From the NCBI GenBank assembly GCA_021817945.1, contig JAKAFL010000001.1, positions 124,001-188,000 of the forward strand: 64,000 bases of DNA, given 5' to 3'. Source of the DNA: a bacterium. GTDB taxonomy: Bacteria; Verrucomicrobiota; Verrucomicrobiia; Limisphaerales; UBA11358. The notes beneath the pieces were generated by a model. It was not told the origin of the DNA. It saw nothing but the letters and a program-made list of their open reading frames with translations, and made no database searches. A program made the position numbers and the translations under genes. Shown here piece by piece: positions 32,990 to 41,209 of the stretch (its first letter is position 1; each line of letters opens with the position of its first letter).

Positions 32990-33619
32990 CTATTCAATTG
33001 CTGAAGGTGCAGCCCAACTTTCGGGTTTTTTGGCGAGAATTTGAACCACAGCGCCCTGCCCCGTATGCCCGTCTCCCTCGTTGACATCCCGCACAATTTC
33101 ACGACCGATCAGGATTTCAAGCCCAACCAGTTCCCTCCTCAGTTCCGGCAGGGTCATCAACAGACTCAAATCTTTCGGCCCACCAGTGTTTCTCTTCAAT
33201 TGATCCGGGGTGTAGGCTTCAAGGATGAATACACCCCCCGGAATAAGACCGGCAACAACCTCTCCATGAATTCTGCGACGCAAGGAAACCGGAAAATGAG
33301 CAAACGTGGCAACGATCCCGGCCCAGGAATTCGGGGAAATGCAATAATCCTCCAATCGGACCTGAAGGGTGCAAATTTGAACATTGCGTGTCCGCGCCAG
33401 ACTCCTGCCTTTTGCAAGCCCCGCCTCCGACTGATCCACTGCGGTCACCTGGCGTCCTAATCCTGCGAGATAAACGGCGTTTCGACATTCGCCCTCGGCC
33501 AGGCATAACGCCGGCCCCGGCGGCATGAACGCCGCGCATTCTGCCACGAATACATTAGCCTCCGTGCCGTAAACATAACGCGCGCCACCATAACGTTCGT
33601 TCCAAAATGTGATGTCCAT
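32990..33619 (-). CDS. Class I SAM-dependent methyltransferase (TehB/thiol-methyltransferase-like)
   Basis: A 209-residue soluble enzyme. It begins FWNERYGGARYVYGTEANVF, as many small methyltransferases found with sulfur or tellurite resistance genes do. The SAM loop reads LAEGECRNAVYLA, where a Cys replaces the usual second Gly of GEGRNA. The acidic loop is QVTAVDQSEAGLAKG. Such enzymes methylate tellurite, selenite, sulfide or thiopurines to volatile or less toxic products. It sits in the ECF-sigma operon between rhodanese and TauE/SafE genes. Reaction inferred, fold firm. Confidence 0.82.
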   Translation of the reverse strand: MDITFWNERYGGARYVYGTEANVFVAECAAFMPPGPALCLAEGECRNAVYLAGLGRQVTAVDQSEAGLAKGRSLARTRNVQICTLQVRLEDYCISPNSWAGIVATFAHFPVSLRRRIHGEVVAGLIPGGVFILEAYTPDQLKRNTGGPKDLSLLMTLPELRRELVGLEILIGREIVRDVNEGDGHTGQGAVVQILAKKPESWAAPSAIE

Positions 33620-33665
33620 GAATTAGTTCGGACCTCCGTCCTGGGAAATGGCTTGGCTCCGGTTC

Positions 33666-34028
33666 TTACTTGTCTCCCATCACCACCCGCTCGGCCCGAC
33701 GGTAGGACCCAAGGTTGAAGACCCGTGTATAACCCATTTTTTTCAGAAGGGATCGTGCCATGCCGCTGCGCATCCCACTGGCACAATGTAAAAGAATGAC
33801 CCGGGTCTTGTCGGTTGCCTGCTTCGGCATCACCTGCTGGATTTGATCCAGCGGCACGTGAAGCGTGCCTGGAATGTGCCCGGATGCGTATTCTCTGGCA
33901 CTCCGCACATCCACCACCAGGGCTCCCCTTTCCACTTCCTGACGGGCCTTTTCAAAGGGCATTTGCCCCCTCCGGTTCAGGACCACATAAACCGTCAAAA
34001 TAAGGATGCATGCCAGCGCCAGTGTCAT
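33666..34028 (-). CDS. Membrane-anchored single-domain rhodanese
   Basis: A 120-residue sulfurtransferase with an N-terminal transmembrane segment (LALACILILTVYVVL). The rhodanese domain shows ALVVDVRSAREYASGHIPGT and the active-site loop HCASGMRS with Cys82. It probably accepts or passes sulfane sulfur at the membrane, working with the DUF2892, TauE/SafE and methyltransferase products of the same operon. The orientation of the catalytic domain cannot be told from sequence alone. Confidence 0.85.
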   Translation of the reverse strand: MTLALACILILTVYVVLNRRGQMPFEKARQEVERGALVVDVRSAREYASGHIPGTLHVPLDQIQQVMPKQATDKTRVILLHCASGMRSGMARSLLKKMGYTRVFNLGSYRRAERVVMGDK

Positions 34029-34173
34029 TTGAATTTAAAAATTAAATTTGCCTTCACGAAGTTTGACGGGTGTTGAATTTATCCACCCAGCCAAAGTCCG
34101 CATTGTATTGGAGCCCCATGGCGGGAAAAAGTTACAAATGCAAAACCTGAAGAAACCAGCCCCGCCCTCGCAA

Positions 34174-34431
34174 TCAGGATCCTGGCCCGGACTTGGGCCA
34201 TTTTTGTCGCAGCGTCTCATGCAACCGATTGCGGAAAGTCAAAGGCAGTTCATAGGGCTTTCCCTCCTTGTACAGGACGATGGTCTTGCGAATGTTGTCC
34301 ACAACCACCTTGCACGGATCACACCCGGCCATGTGCTTCTCATACTCCATGCACACGGATGGATCCACAGTTCCATCCACGTATTCATTCAGCATGGCTA
34401 ACAATTCCTCGCACTTCATAAAACGATTCAA
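34174..34431 (-). CDS. Zinc-finger (zf-HC2) anti-sigma factor
   Basis: An 85-residue protein. The anti-sigma zinc motif HxxxCxxC is visible in EYEKHMAGCDPC, preceded by a conserved Cys (KCEELLAMLNEYVDG). There is no transmembrane segment, so it is likely a soluble, ZAS-type, redox- or metal-sensing anti-sigma. It follows the ECF sigma gene by 49 bases and should hold that sigma factor inactive until the zinc/thiolate site is disturbed. Confidence 0.82.
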   Translation of the reverse strand: MNRFMKCEELLAMLNEYVDGTVDPSVCMEYEKHMAGCDPCKVVVDNIRKTIVLYKEGKPYELPLTFRNRLHETLRQKWPKSGPGS

Positions 34432-34480
34432 GACTCAAAGAGCCTTGGCGGCGCTAAAAGTTACAGAAAAACAATCCCAT

Positions 34481-35137
34481 TCATCTCGCATGCTTATGAT
34501 GTCGCACCACCCGCGTGTCAGGATCACCCAGCGTGCGGGTTAAAACTTCGCGAAGTTGCAGGCGCGCCCGCAGCAAACGAACCTTGACATTGGTCTCGGT
34601 CAATCCCAGCAATTCCGCCGTTTCCTTCACCGAAAACCCCTCGACATCGCGAAGCAGAAAAACCATCCGGTGCTTTTCATCCAAACCCGAGAGAGCATCC
34701 TCCAGTAATTTTTGAATCTCGTTTCTGTGGACCAATACTTCCGGTGATTCACGCCAGTCGGCGATATATTCAGGGTGTGGAATGGTGCCATGGTCACCTT
34801 CCTCCCCGGCAGCTTCATCCAGGGACACCATGGAGCGACTTTTCCTTTTGCGGATAAGCTTTAGCGCGCCATGAATCGCGATCCTGCAAATCCAGGTGGA
34901 AAAAGAGGAATCCCCCCGAAAATTCTGGAGATTTTCCATGGCATTGAGAAAAGACTGCTGGGTGACATCCTCGGCATCTTGTTCATGACGAAGCATGCGC
35001 ATGGCCAGGGAATAAACCTTTTCTTCATGGCGAAAGGCAAGCTCCTCGAAGGCCGCCAACTCACCTCCCTGGGAGCGTTGGACGAGTTCTCCATCAGAAA
35101 CATCGCGGCATGAGGCATTTTTTATATCGTTGCTCAT
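34481..35137 (-). CDS. ECF-type RNA polymerase sigma factor
   Basis: A 218-residue sigma-70 family protein with only regions 2 and 4. Region 2: FEELAFRHEEKVYSLAMRML, QDAEDVTQQSFLNAMENL (the -10 recognition helix) and FSTWICRIAIH. Region 4: LSGLDEKHRMVFLLRDVEGF and SVKETAELLGLTETNVKVRL (helix-turn-helix for -35). GGAGGAGC six bases before the ATG is a strong ribosome site. First gene of the locus running through anti-sigma, rhodanese, methyltransferase, TauE/SafE, DUF2892 and the RND pump, which it probably controls. Confidence 0.93.
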   Translation of the reverse strand: MSNDIKNASCRDVSDGELVQRSQGGELAAFEELAFRHEEKVYSLAMRMLRHEQDAEDVTQQSFLNAMENLQNFRGDSSFSTWICRIAIHGALKLIRKRKSRSMVSLDEAAGEEGDHGTIPHPEYIADWRESPEVLVHRNEIQKLLEDALSGLDEKHRMVFLLRDVEGFSVKETAELLGLTETNVKVRLLRARLQLREVLTRTLGDPDTRVVRHHKHAR

Positions 35138-35459
35138 TAAGCTCCTCCAAGTTGAAACAGAAAAGACAGGATTTCAAGCAAGACTTCCATGCCTGAAACT
35201 CTGTGTGAGCTTCCATCCCATGTCAACGGCCACATTTTGAAGATGGGTGCGATCTGCCGGGGTCCCTGTTCTCACAACCCGCTGCGGAAAAGTTCTAAAC
35301 GCGACGAAGCCCATTTCCGGATATTTCATGTAAGGATTTTCAGCCCTTGCTTGGATTTTTCAAATTCCCTCCAGATTCACCCGGGCTTGAGAGGTTTTTG
35401 CATTGCAAAACGCACGGATGGTACCATTTCCATCGCTTTCGCGCGGGCCAAAACATTGG
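35138..35459. other. 322-bp intergenic region upstream of the ECF sigma gene
   Basis: This region lies between the start of the sigma operon and the 3' end of the giant repeat gene, both on the minus strand. It should contain the sigma operon promoter and any terminator of the repeat gene, but I recognise no convincing motif, hairpin or ORF. Confidence 0.35.
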
Positions 35460-37322
35460 CTATTGGGAAGCTCCTATGCGAAAGTACATGGCTGGGGCAT
35501 TCGTAGTTGGCAGGGGGATTTGCATCAAACCGTTTGAGCCAACAACAGGCGCGCCATAAGGTTGCCAGAAAACGAGATTGGTTGAGGAATAGATTTGATA
35601 AGTCACACCCTGGAATGCCATCCAGTTTACGGCAAGTTGATTGGCATTATCCAATCCTGCCGACAAGGACGGACCAATGGTTGGCACCATCTCAAAATTC
35701 AGGCCCGTTAACGAATTAGTGACATTGGTCTCTGTGAGGGATGCAGGCAGGAACATTTCAGCCCCCTTTGACGGTGTCAACGTTCCTTTCCATCCAATCG
35801 GAACGCCGATGGAATAATTTCCGTTGGCATCGGTCATCTCACCCTCGAGTCCCGCCGGTTGAATAAGCACCCCCGCCACAGGCGAGCCATTGGTATCAGT
35901 CACCGTGCCCGCCAGGGATGGCAAGCTGATCTGGAAGGAGCCGGAGTAAGCCTGCGCCAGAGGCATGCCAAACAGGTTGGTCAAAGCTGCGGTAAAAGAA
36001 AGCGTGTAGGTTCCGTTAAGATTCTGTGGCGGAAAGGAAACCTGGATCACAGTGGCGCCGACAAGGGACACGGTTAAATTGGAGCCGGACAAAATACCCG
36101 ATGGCGTGGCCAGGGCAAATGCGCCCGGGTTCAAGGAAGCTGGATCCACGGCGTCATCAAAACCCACGTTGACCGCCTCTACAACCTGGCTAACAACACC
36201 CGTTGGCGTTTGAGAATTCGCCGAAAAGTCATAGGTAATGCCATCTGTATCATATGACCCCGACTGACCGTCCTGATAGCCCAAACCACCGGAGAGCAGG
36301 GCAAGACCCGTGAATAAATTGGTGGCTGAATAAACCGCAATGCGCCCTCCTCCTCCGCCGCCGCCCCCGTTGGCGCCGTCGCCTCCTGTGGCGGAGAGTG
36401 TTCCACTTCCCTGAATGGAGCCGGCTGTGACCCAAATGCTGCCACCTGCGCCACCGCCGCACCCAATTTGGAGAGCCTGTTGGCCACCCGCACTGATGGA
36501 GCCATTCAAGCTTAAAGCTCCTGCCACCGATAGTCGGATGACCCCGCCACCGGAAGAGCCATTGTTGGTTGTGGCGGTGCCATTGCCGCCACCGCTGCCA
36601 AACTCAACGGGTTCAGTGCCCGAACCATAAACGCCCCCACCCAAAGCACCAGATCCCGAGCCGCCTCCAGTCCCGCCATGACCGCCGCCACCGCCTTCCC
36701 CACCCACGGAACCACCGGAAGCAGGGCCATTGGACAAGGCATAGCCGAGACCATCCGCCACCAGGCTGCCGTTTACAATCGCATTCTGTTTGACGGCCAA
36801 GACAAGGTTGGACAGGGATTGAGAAGGCGCCAGCGTGCAGTTGGTTTGGAGATTGAAATCCCGCAACAAAGGCAGTGGCGAGAGCGACACAACCCCGGCT
36901 CCACCCGTGATATCCAGATCAAACATGGCATTGGTCATGCCAAAGGTCGTGGAAAGAGGGGTTTTGCCGCCTGTCTCCCCTCCGTTGTCCACACGCAAGG
37001 TCGGCGTGTCCTGTCCGTAAAGGGTGTAAACAGTGCCCGCTCCGCCCGGCCATTGGCCCGCACCTCCGCCGGCTGTGATCTGACCATTGAAAGCATTGGA
37101 TGAACAGTAGATCGCAATGCGCCCGCCACCACCCCCGCCGATTCCAGACGAAGCTGAATCCGCATCGCCACCCTTGGCAGAAATAATTCCACTGCCAGCC
37201 AACTGCCCGATGCCTGACAGGAGCAGACTGCCTCCGGCACCCCCTCCCACCTCAGGCAGATTTGTGCCCATGGAAATGCCATCCGCCGATAAGCGGCCAT
37301 TTATGGTGAGCAGTCCGCTCAC
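35460..37322 (-). CDS. Giant glycine-rich repeat protein, C-terminal fragment (frameshifted)
   Basis: Third segment (620 residues from GTG 37322) of a secreted protein whose earlier segments are the next two entries. It contains the last two repeat units (GGGGGGRIAIYCSSNAF... and GGGGGGGRIAVYSATNLF). An SbsA-like Ig domain follows (VNVGFDDAVDPASLNPGAFA), then a carboxypeptidase-regulatory-like domain (VTDTNGSPVAGVLIQPAG...TDANGNYSIGVP). The C-terminal module (VTYQIYSSTNLVFWQPYG...MYFRIGASQ) is of a type common in verrucomicrobial secreted proteins. The GTG is not a convincing real start: the reading frame continues from the upstream segment if one G is added in the G6 tract (37337-37342). Confidence 0.75.
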   Translation of the reverse strand: MSGLLTINGRLSADGISMGTNLPEVGGGAGGSLLLSGIGQLAGSGIISAKGGDADSASSGIGGGGGGRIAIYCSSNAFNGQITAGGGAGQWPGGAGTVYTLYGQDTPTLRVDNGGETGGKTPLSTTFGMTNAMFDLDITGGAGVVSLSPLPLLRDFNLQTNCTLAPSQSLSNLVLAVKQNAIVNGSLVADGLGYALSNGPASGGSVGGEGGGGGHGGTGGGSGSGALGGGVYGSGTEPVEFGSGGGNGTATTNNGSSGGGVIRLSVAGALSLNGSISAGGQQALQIGCGGGAGGSIWVTAGSIQGSGTLSATGGDGANGGGGGGGGRIAVYSATNLFTGLALLSGGLGYQDGQSGSYDTDGITYDFSANSQTPTGVVSQVVEAVNVGFDDAVDPASLNPGAFALATPSGILSGSNLTVSLVGATVIQVSFPPQNLNGTYTLSFTAALTNLFGMPLAQAYSGSFQISLPSLAGTVTDTNGSPVAGVLIQPAGLEGEMTDANGNYSIGVPIGWKGTLTPSKGAEMFLPASLTETNVTNSLTGLNFEMVPTIGPSLSAGLDNANQLAVNWMAFQGVTYQIYSSTNLVFWQPYGAPVVGSNGLMQIPLPTTNAPAMYFRIGASQ

Positions 37323-40300
37323 GGAAAGCTGTAGCGCCCCCCGCCAGGTGTGATCCGCGTGGTAGATGAACCGCCTGCGGAACCAGCGTTGGTGGGAAAT
37401 AAAACAGAATCATAAGCCAGACCAAGAGTGGACGAATTGCCTCCGCCATATCCGCCATGGCTGGCTCCATACATCGGATTGGAAGCGAAACCAATGCCAC
37501 CATTCTGGTAACCTGCGCCATCCCACGAGATCGCCGCTCCCGCATCCACCGTCAATGATCCTGCGTTAATGGAACTGACGCTAATGGAAGGCTGACCACT
37601 CAAAAATGAGTTGCTGTGGATGACGAGCGAAGCTGGCGACCAGACCGCTGCCGCGGGCAGGATGCCAATTGCGCCTTGTTGAATCACTGCGGGATCGGGA
37701 AGAAGGTCGAATGTTGTGGGTGCTCCTTGGACACCGCCATTGTCGAGCAGCAATTGGCCAGTTGATTGGGAATTCAACTTGGTGTAAATGGTGCCCGCGC
37801 CGCCTTGGAAATAGCCTGCGCCGCCCACCGCAGAAATAGAGCCGGTAAAGTTGCTGAACCCCCCGGAGTAAATCGCTATGCGGCCTCCCCCGCCGCCCCC
37901 ACCAAGTCCGTTTGCACCACTGCCACCATTGGCAGTGATTATGCCACTGCCCACCAAGGAGCCAACTTGGAGGTTGACGCCTCCGCCAGAACCGCCTCCG
38001 CCAGTGGGTGGATTCCCATAGGCGCCATTCGCAGTAAGGTCGCCATCCAATTCAAGGGTCCCATTCACAATGATGGATATAAACCCGCCTCCCCCTCCCA
38101 AGACAAATGGGGAAAAATTTCCAACTGCTCCATCCCCTGCTGAACCGCCTCTTGTCGGCAACGCGCTGGAACCAAAGCTGGATCCTCCAAGATTGGATGC
38201 AGCAGATGCATTCGCCGCCAAAAGACCTCCTGAACCACCCCAACCACCATAACCGCCACCGCTGTTGGGGGCCATGGGGTTGGCACCTGAAACGGGAGCA
38301 GTTGTCTCTCGACCATCTCCATTTAACTGCGCGCCGGCGTGAATGATCAGGTTCCCTGTAATGGTCAATGGATCATCCCCGGTATAAAGGATTGAATTAG
38401 AACAAACCTCCACATTGGACAGCATGGGTGTGAAAAAATAAGCTCCAGACCACATCATGTCGTAGAAACCCTTTCCACCATTCCTGATAATCACGCTGCT
38501 ACCTGGATTTATTCCCCAAATGGGCGTCTCAGCTCCGGGATTGCCGCCATTGTCAATAATGGCCAAAGTGGTTTGACCATTGGTTGTCAAAGTGATTAGA
38601 CCTGCTCCGCCATAGCCAACACCGGTTCCGTCACTCCCAACGCCCGAGCCGCCGTAAGCCATTTCTGTTCCCGCAAAGAAATTGGACTGGCAGGTTATGG
38701 CAATCAGGCCGCCACTGCCGCCGCCACTGACTCCAGCCACACCATTGCCACCATTGGCGGAAATCAGACCTGCACCGGAGAAAATGGCGCAGCCAAGCTG
38801 GAGACCGCCCCCAGCGCCACCCCCGCCTCCCATCCCCGTACCGTTTGCTCCATTGACCGACAGCACGCCGTCCACGCGCAGTTCATTTTCAACCGTGATG
38901 GCTGCAAATCCACCCCCAGATCCGCCGAATGAATAAGGAGCCAAACCAGTGCCGCCTGTGCCCGGAGACATTATGCCATAAATTGGTACATCATTTGGTA
39001 TTCCATGACCAGGGTCCGGCGAAGGATAAATGGGCCCGCCCGCCACACCCATGTGAGCCCCAGCATAACCCAGATAAATGGGTGATTTGTAGTATGTCGC
39101 CACATTAATACCAGGCCCGCCCGCCCTATCCCCACTGACATGTGCGCCTTGTTGAATGGTAAAATTCTGTGCATTAATATAAACGCTAGACGGCAGGCCA
39201 TTGCTCAGCAACAAAACGGCGTTGCTTTGAACAGTGATCTGGCCGACCTGATTGAAGCCGGAGAGGCAACACAAGGCCCCGGCTTGAACTGTTAAGTCCA
39301 CATTGGTCAGCGGCTTTAGAAAGGTGGCTCCCACGAGGCCGCCAGAGTTTTCAACAGCCAATTGCCCATTAGTTGAAGCATTGGACTGCACGAATATGGT
39401 GCCCGCGCCTCCCGCATTGACCCCACCCCCGCCAGAAGCCGTAAGGGTTCCATCAAAACTGTTGGTGGCACAGTAAATGGCAATACGCCCACCGCCCCCT
39501 CCTCCAGCAAGGCCAGCAACTCCATCCCCGCCATCTGCACTGATCGCGCCCTGTCCGTAAAGCGTCCCAACCGTGAGGACCACCCCACCACCTGCCCCGC
39601 CTCCGCCAGCACAATAAGGCGACACAGAGGTTAGAATGCCATCTCCAGCGTTAGCATTAATAACACCGTCAAGTGTCATCTGGCCGCTCACGGCAATCTG
39701 CAAAGCCCCGCCACCAGGGCCGCCAGCATCTTGAAAATTTAAAACCCCTCCTCCGCCACTGCCTGCGATCGCAGTCGCCGGATTAAACGCCGTATCAACC
39801 AGGTCAACGCCGCCAAGTGCGAGGTTGGAAACGCAATTGCCGCCAGTTCCTCCATATCCAGCCCCGCTGCCGCATACGATTGTAAAGGAAGGTTGGGACA
39901 AAAAATAGTTTGAACCGGCGCCGTTTCCCTTTCCACTTGGAAATCCAAGCGCCTCTCCATTGAATCCGCCACCCGAATGAACGATGATATTGCTGGCGGC
40001 AAGATTTAAAACGCTGCCTGGGTTTGGTGCCACCCAACCATTGGAGTTGATAAGCACAAAGGTAAAAGAAAGGGGACTCTCAGAAACGGCAACACCTCCA
40101 TTCTGAACCACCAAAGCGGCAGGCGGTTCGGTGGAAATTGGAGTGTTGGCGCCTGTCTGTCCGCCATTATCCACAAGCAATTCCTGCGCTGATCCGACAA
40201 GGGTAAAAATCGTGCCGGCGCCGCCAGCCATGGTTCCTGCCCCACCATAGGCTGTCATCGTGCCAGTGAAAGAATTTGAAACGGCATACACTGCGATCCG

Positions 40301-41209
40301 CCCACCGCCTCCCCCACCCCCTTCACCAGAGGCATCCACAGCTCCCCCGTTGGCCTCTATGCTGCCAGCCCCTGTAATGAGGGTGCAATTGGTCACATAG
40401 ATGCTGCCCCCCGCTCCGCCTCCCGCATTTCCATATCCTGGAGTTCCGTTTGCAGACAGGTCGCCATCAACCTGAAACACACCATCCACGGACAACTGCA
40501 AAGCGCCGCCCCCGGATCCGCCCAAGTTATTGGTTCCGTTGTAGGTATTATCGTTGCCGCCACTGCCGAGATTGGTTGGAGCAATTTGCGAATCGTAAAA
40601 GTAACTTGAATATCCGCCGCTCCCCCCATGGCTCCCGCCGTCAAGTGTGTGCGCAAAACTGGTTCCCACTGATGTGTCCCTGGGATCTCCCTGGCCGTCC
40701 AAAGTAAACGCGCCACCGGGCTGGACATCGAAATTTCCATGAACCGAAAGCATGAGCGGAACGCGGGCAACGCCCAGAACCAACCCGTTTGACGCAACTG
40801 TAAAGTTTCCCGGGATGGAGATGGAACCCAGTTGCAAAACGGCGCCATTTCTCACCAGCACGGAAGCATCGGCAGAGGACGCCCATGGCGTGACGGAAGA
40901 GTTGGTCTGTCCACCATTATCCACAACCAAAAGCCCAACCTGACCGTTGGTCTGTGTTAAAACTGCGCCGGCACCGCCAGAAGCCCATCCCGCGCCACCC
41001 ATGGCAGACAAAGTGCCCGAAAAAATATTTGTTGCACATGCGAGAACCACCCGTCCTCCACCCCCTCCTCCTCCCTCATCGTTATTTCCGGCACCGCCAT
41101 TTGCATGAATCATGCCGCTCCCGGAGAAGACCGAGGCATTGATTGCTATTGTGCCACCTCCCCCTCCACCCGATCCGTTGGTGGCGGCGTCAGAACCATC
41201 AGCCATCAC
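37319..41209 (-). CDS. Giant glycine-rich repeat protein, central fragment (frameshifted)
   Basis: The 1296-residue middle segment with five units of about 250 residues. Each unit has GGGGGGRIA(I/V)Y, then TNxFxGTxxAxGGAG, GGAGTI(F/Y)T and LLVDNGGxxGxxTP, then a stretch ending with GGSGGGALQLSVDGxxxVDGDLSANG. This pattern predicts beta-solenoid or adhesin-like surface architecture. It ends in a spurious tail RYSFP where the frame leaves the repeat at a G6 tract. Its apparent GTG start lies just after another frame break, and the residues before it in this frame (GSVYISAGGACQINGAV) continue the repeat. Function unknown; surface matrix or attachment is an inference. Confidence 0.75.
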   Translation of the reverse strand: MMADGSDAATNGSGGGGGGTIAINASVFSGSGMIHANGGAGNNDEGGGGGGGRVVLACATNIFSGTLSAMGGAGWASGGAGAVLTQTNGQVGLLVVDNGGQTNSSVTPWASSADASVLVRNGAVLQLGSISIPGNFTVASNGLVLGVARVPLMLSVHGNFDVQPGGAFTLDGQGDPRDTSVGTSFAHTLDGGSHGGSGGYSSYFYDSQIAPTNLGSGGNDNTYNGTNNLGGSGGGALQLSVDGVFQVDGDLSANGTPGYGNAGGGAGGSIYVTNCTLITGAGSIEANGGAVDASGEGGGGGGGRIAVYAVSNSFTGTMTAYGGAGTMAGGAGTIFTLVGSAQELLVDNGGQTGANTPISTEPPAALVVQNGGVAVSESPLSFTFVLINSNGWVAPNPGSVLNLAASNIIVHSGGGFNGEALGFPSGKGNGAGSNYFLSQPSFTIVCGSGAGYGGTGGNCVSNLALGGVDLVDTAFNPATAIAGSGGGGVLNFQDAGGPGGGALQIAVSGQMTLDGVINANAGDGILTSVSPYCAGGGGAGGGVVLTVGTLYGQGAISADGGDGVAGLAGGGGGGRIAIYCATNSFDGTLTASGGGGVNAGGAGTIFVQSNASTNGQLAVENSGGLVGATFLKPLTNVDLTVQAGALCCLSGFNQVGQITVQSNAVLLLSNGLPSSVYINAQNFTIQQGAHVSGDRAGGPGINVATYYKSPIYLGYAGAHMGVAGGPIYPSPDPGHGIPNDVPIYGIMSPGTGGTGLAPYSFGGSGGGFAAITVENELRVDGVLSVNGANGTGMGGGGGAGGGLQLGCAIFSGAGLISANGGNGVAGVSGGGSGGLIAITCQSNFFAGTEMAYGGSGVGSDGTGVGYGGAGLITLTTNGQTTLAIIDNGGNPGAETPIWGINPGSSVIIRNGGKGFYDMMWSGAYFFTPMLSNVEVCSNSILYTGDDPLTITGNLIIHAGAQLNGDGRETTAPVSGANPMAPNSGGGYGGWGGSGGLLAANASAASNLGGSSFGSSALPTRGGSAGDGAVGNFSPFVLGGGGGFISIIVNGTLELDGDLTANGAYGNPPTGGGGSGGGVNLQVGSLVGSGIITANGGSGANGLGGGGGGGRIAIYSGGFSNFTGSISAVGGAGYFQGGAGTIYTKLNSQSTGQLLLDNGGVQGAPTTFDLLPDPAVIQQGAIGILPAAAVWSPASLVIHSNSFLSGQPSISVSSINAGSLTVDAGAAISWDGAGYQNGGIGFASNPMYGASHGGYGGGNSSTLGLAYDSVLFPTNAGSAGGSSTTRITPGGGRYSFP

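Noticed and set aside
37319-41209. GTGA stop/start overlaps between the three repeat-protein fragments as evidence of translational coupling
   Set aside because: The frames continue upstream of the apparent GTG starts with repeat-like sequence, so the breaks are frameshifts and the overlaps are incidental.
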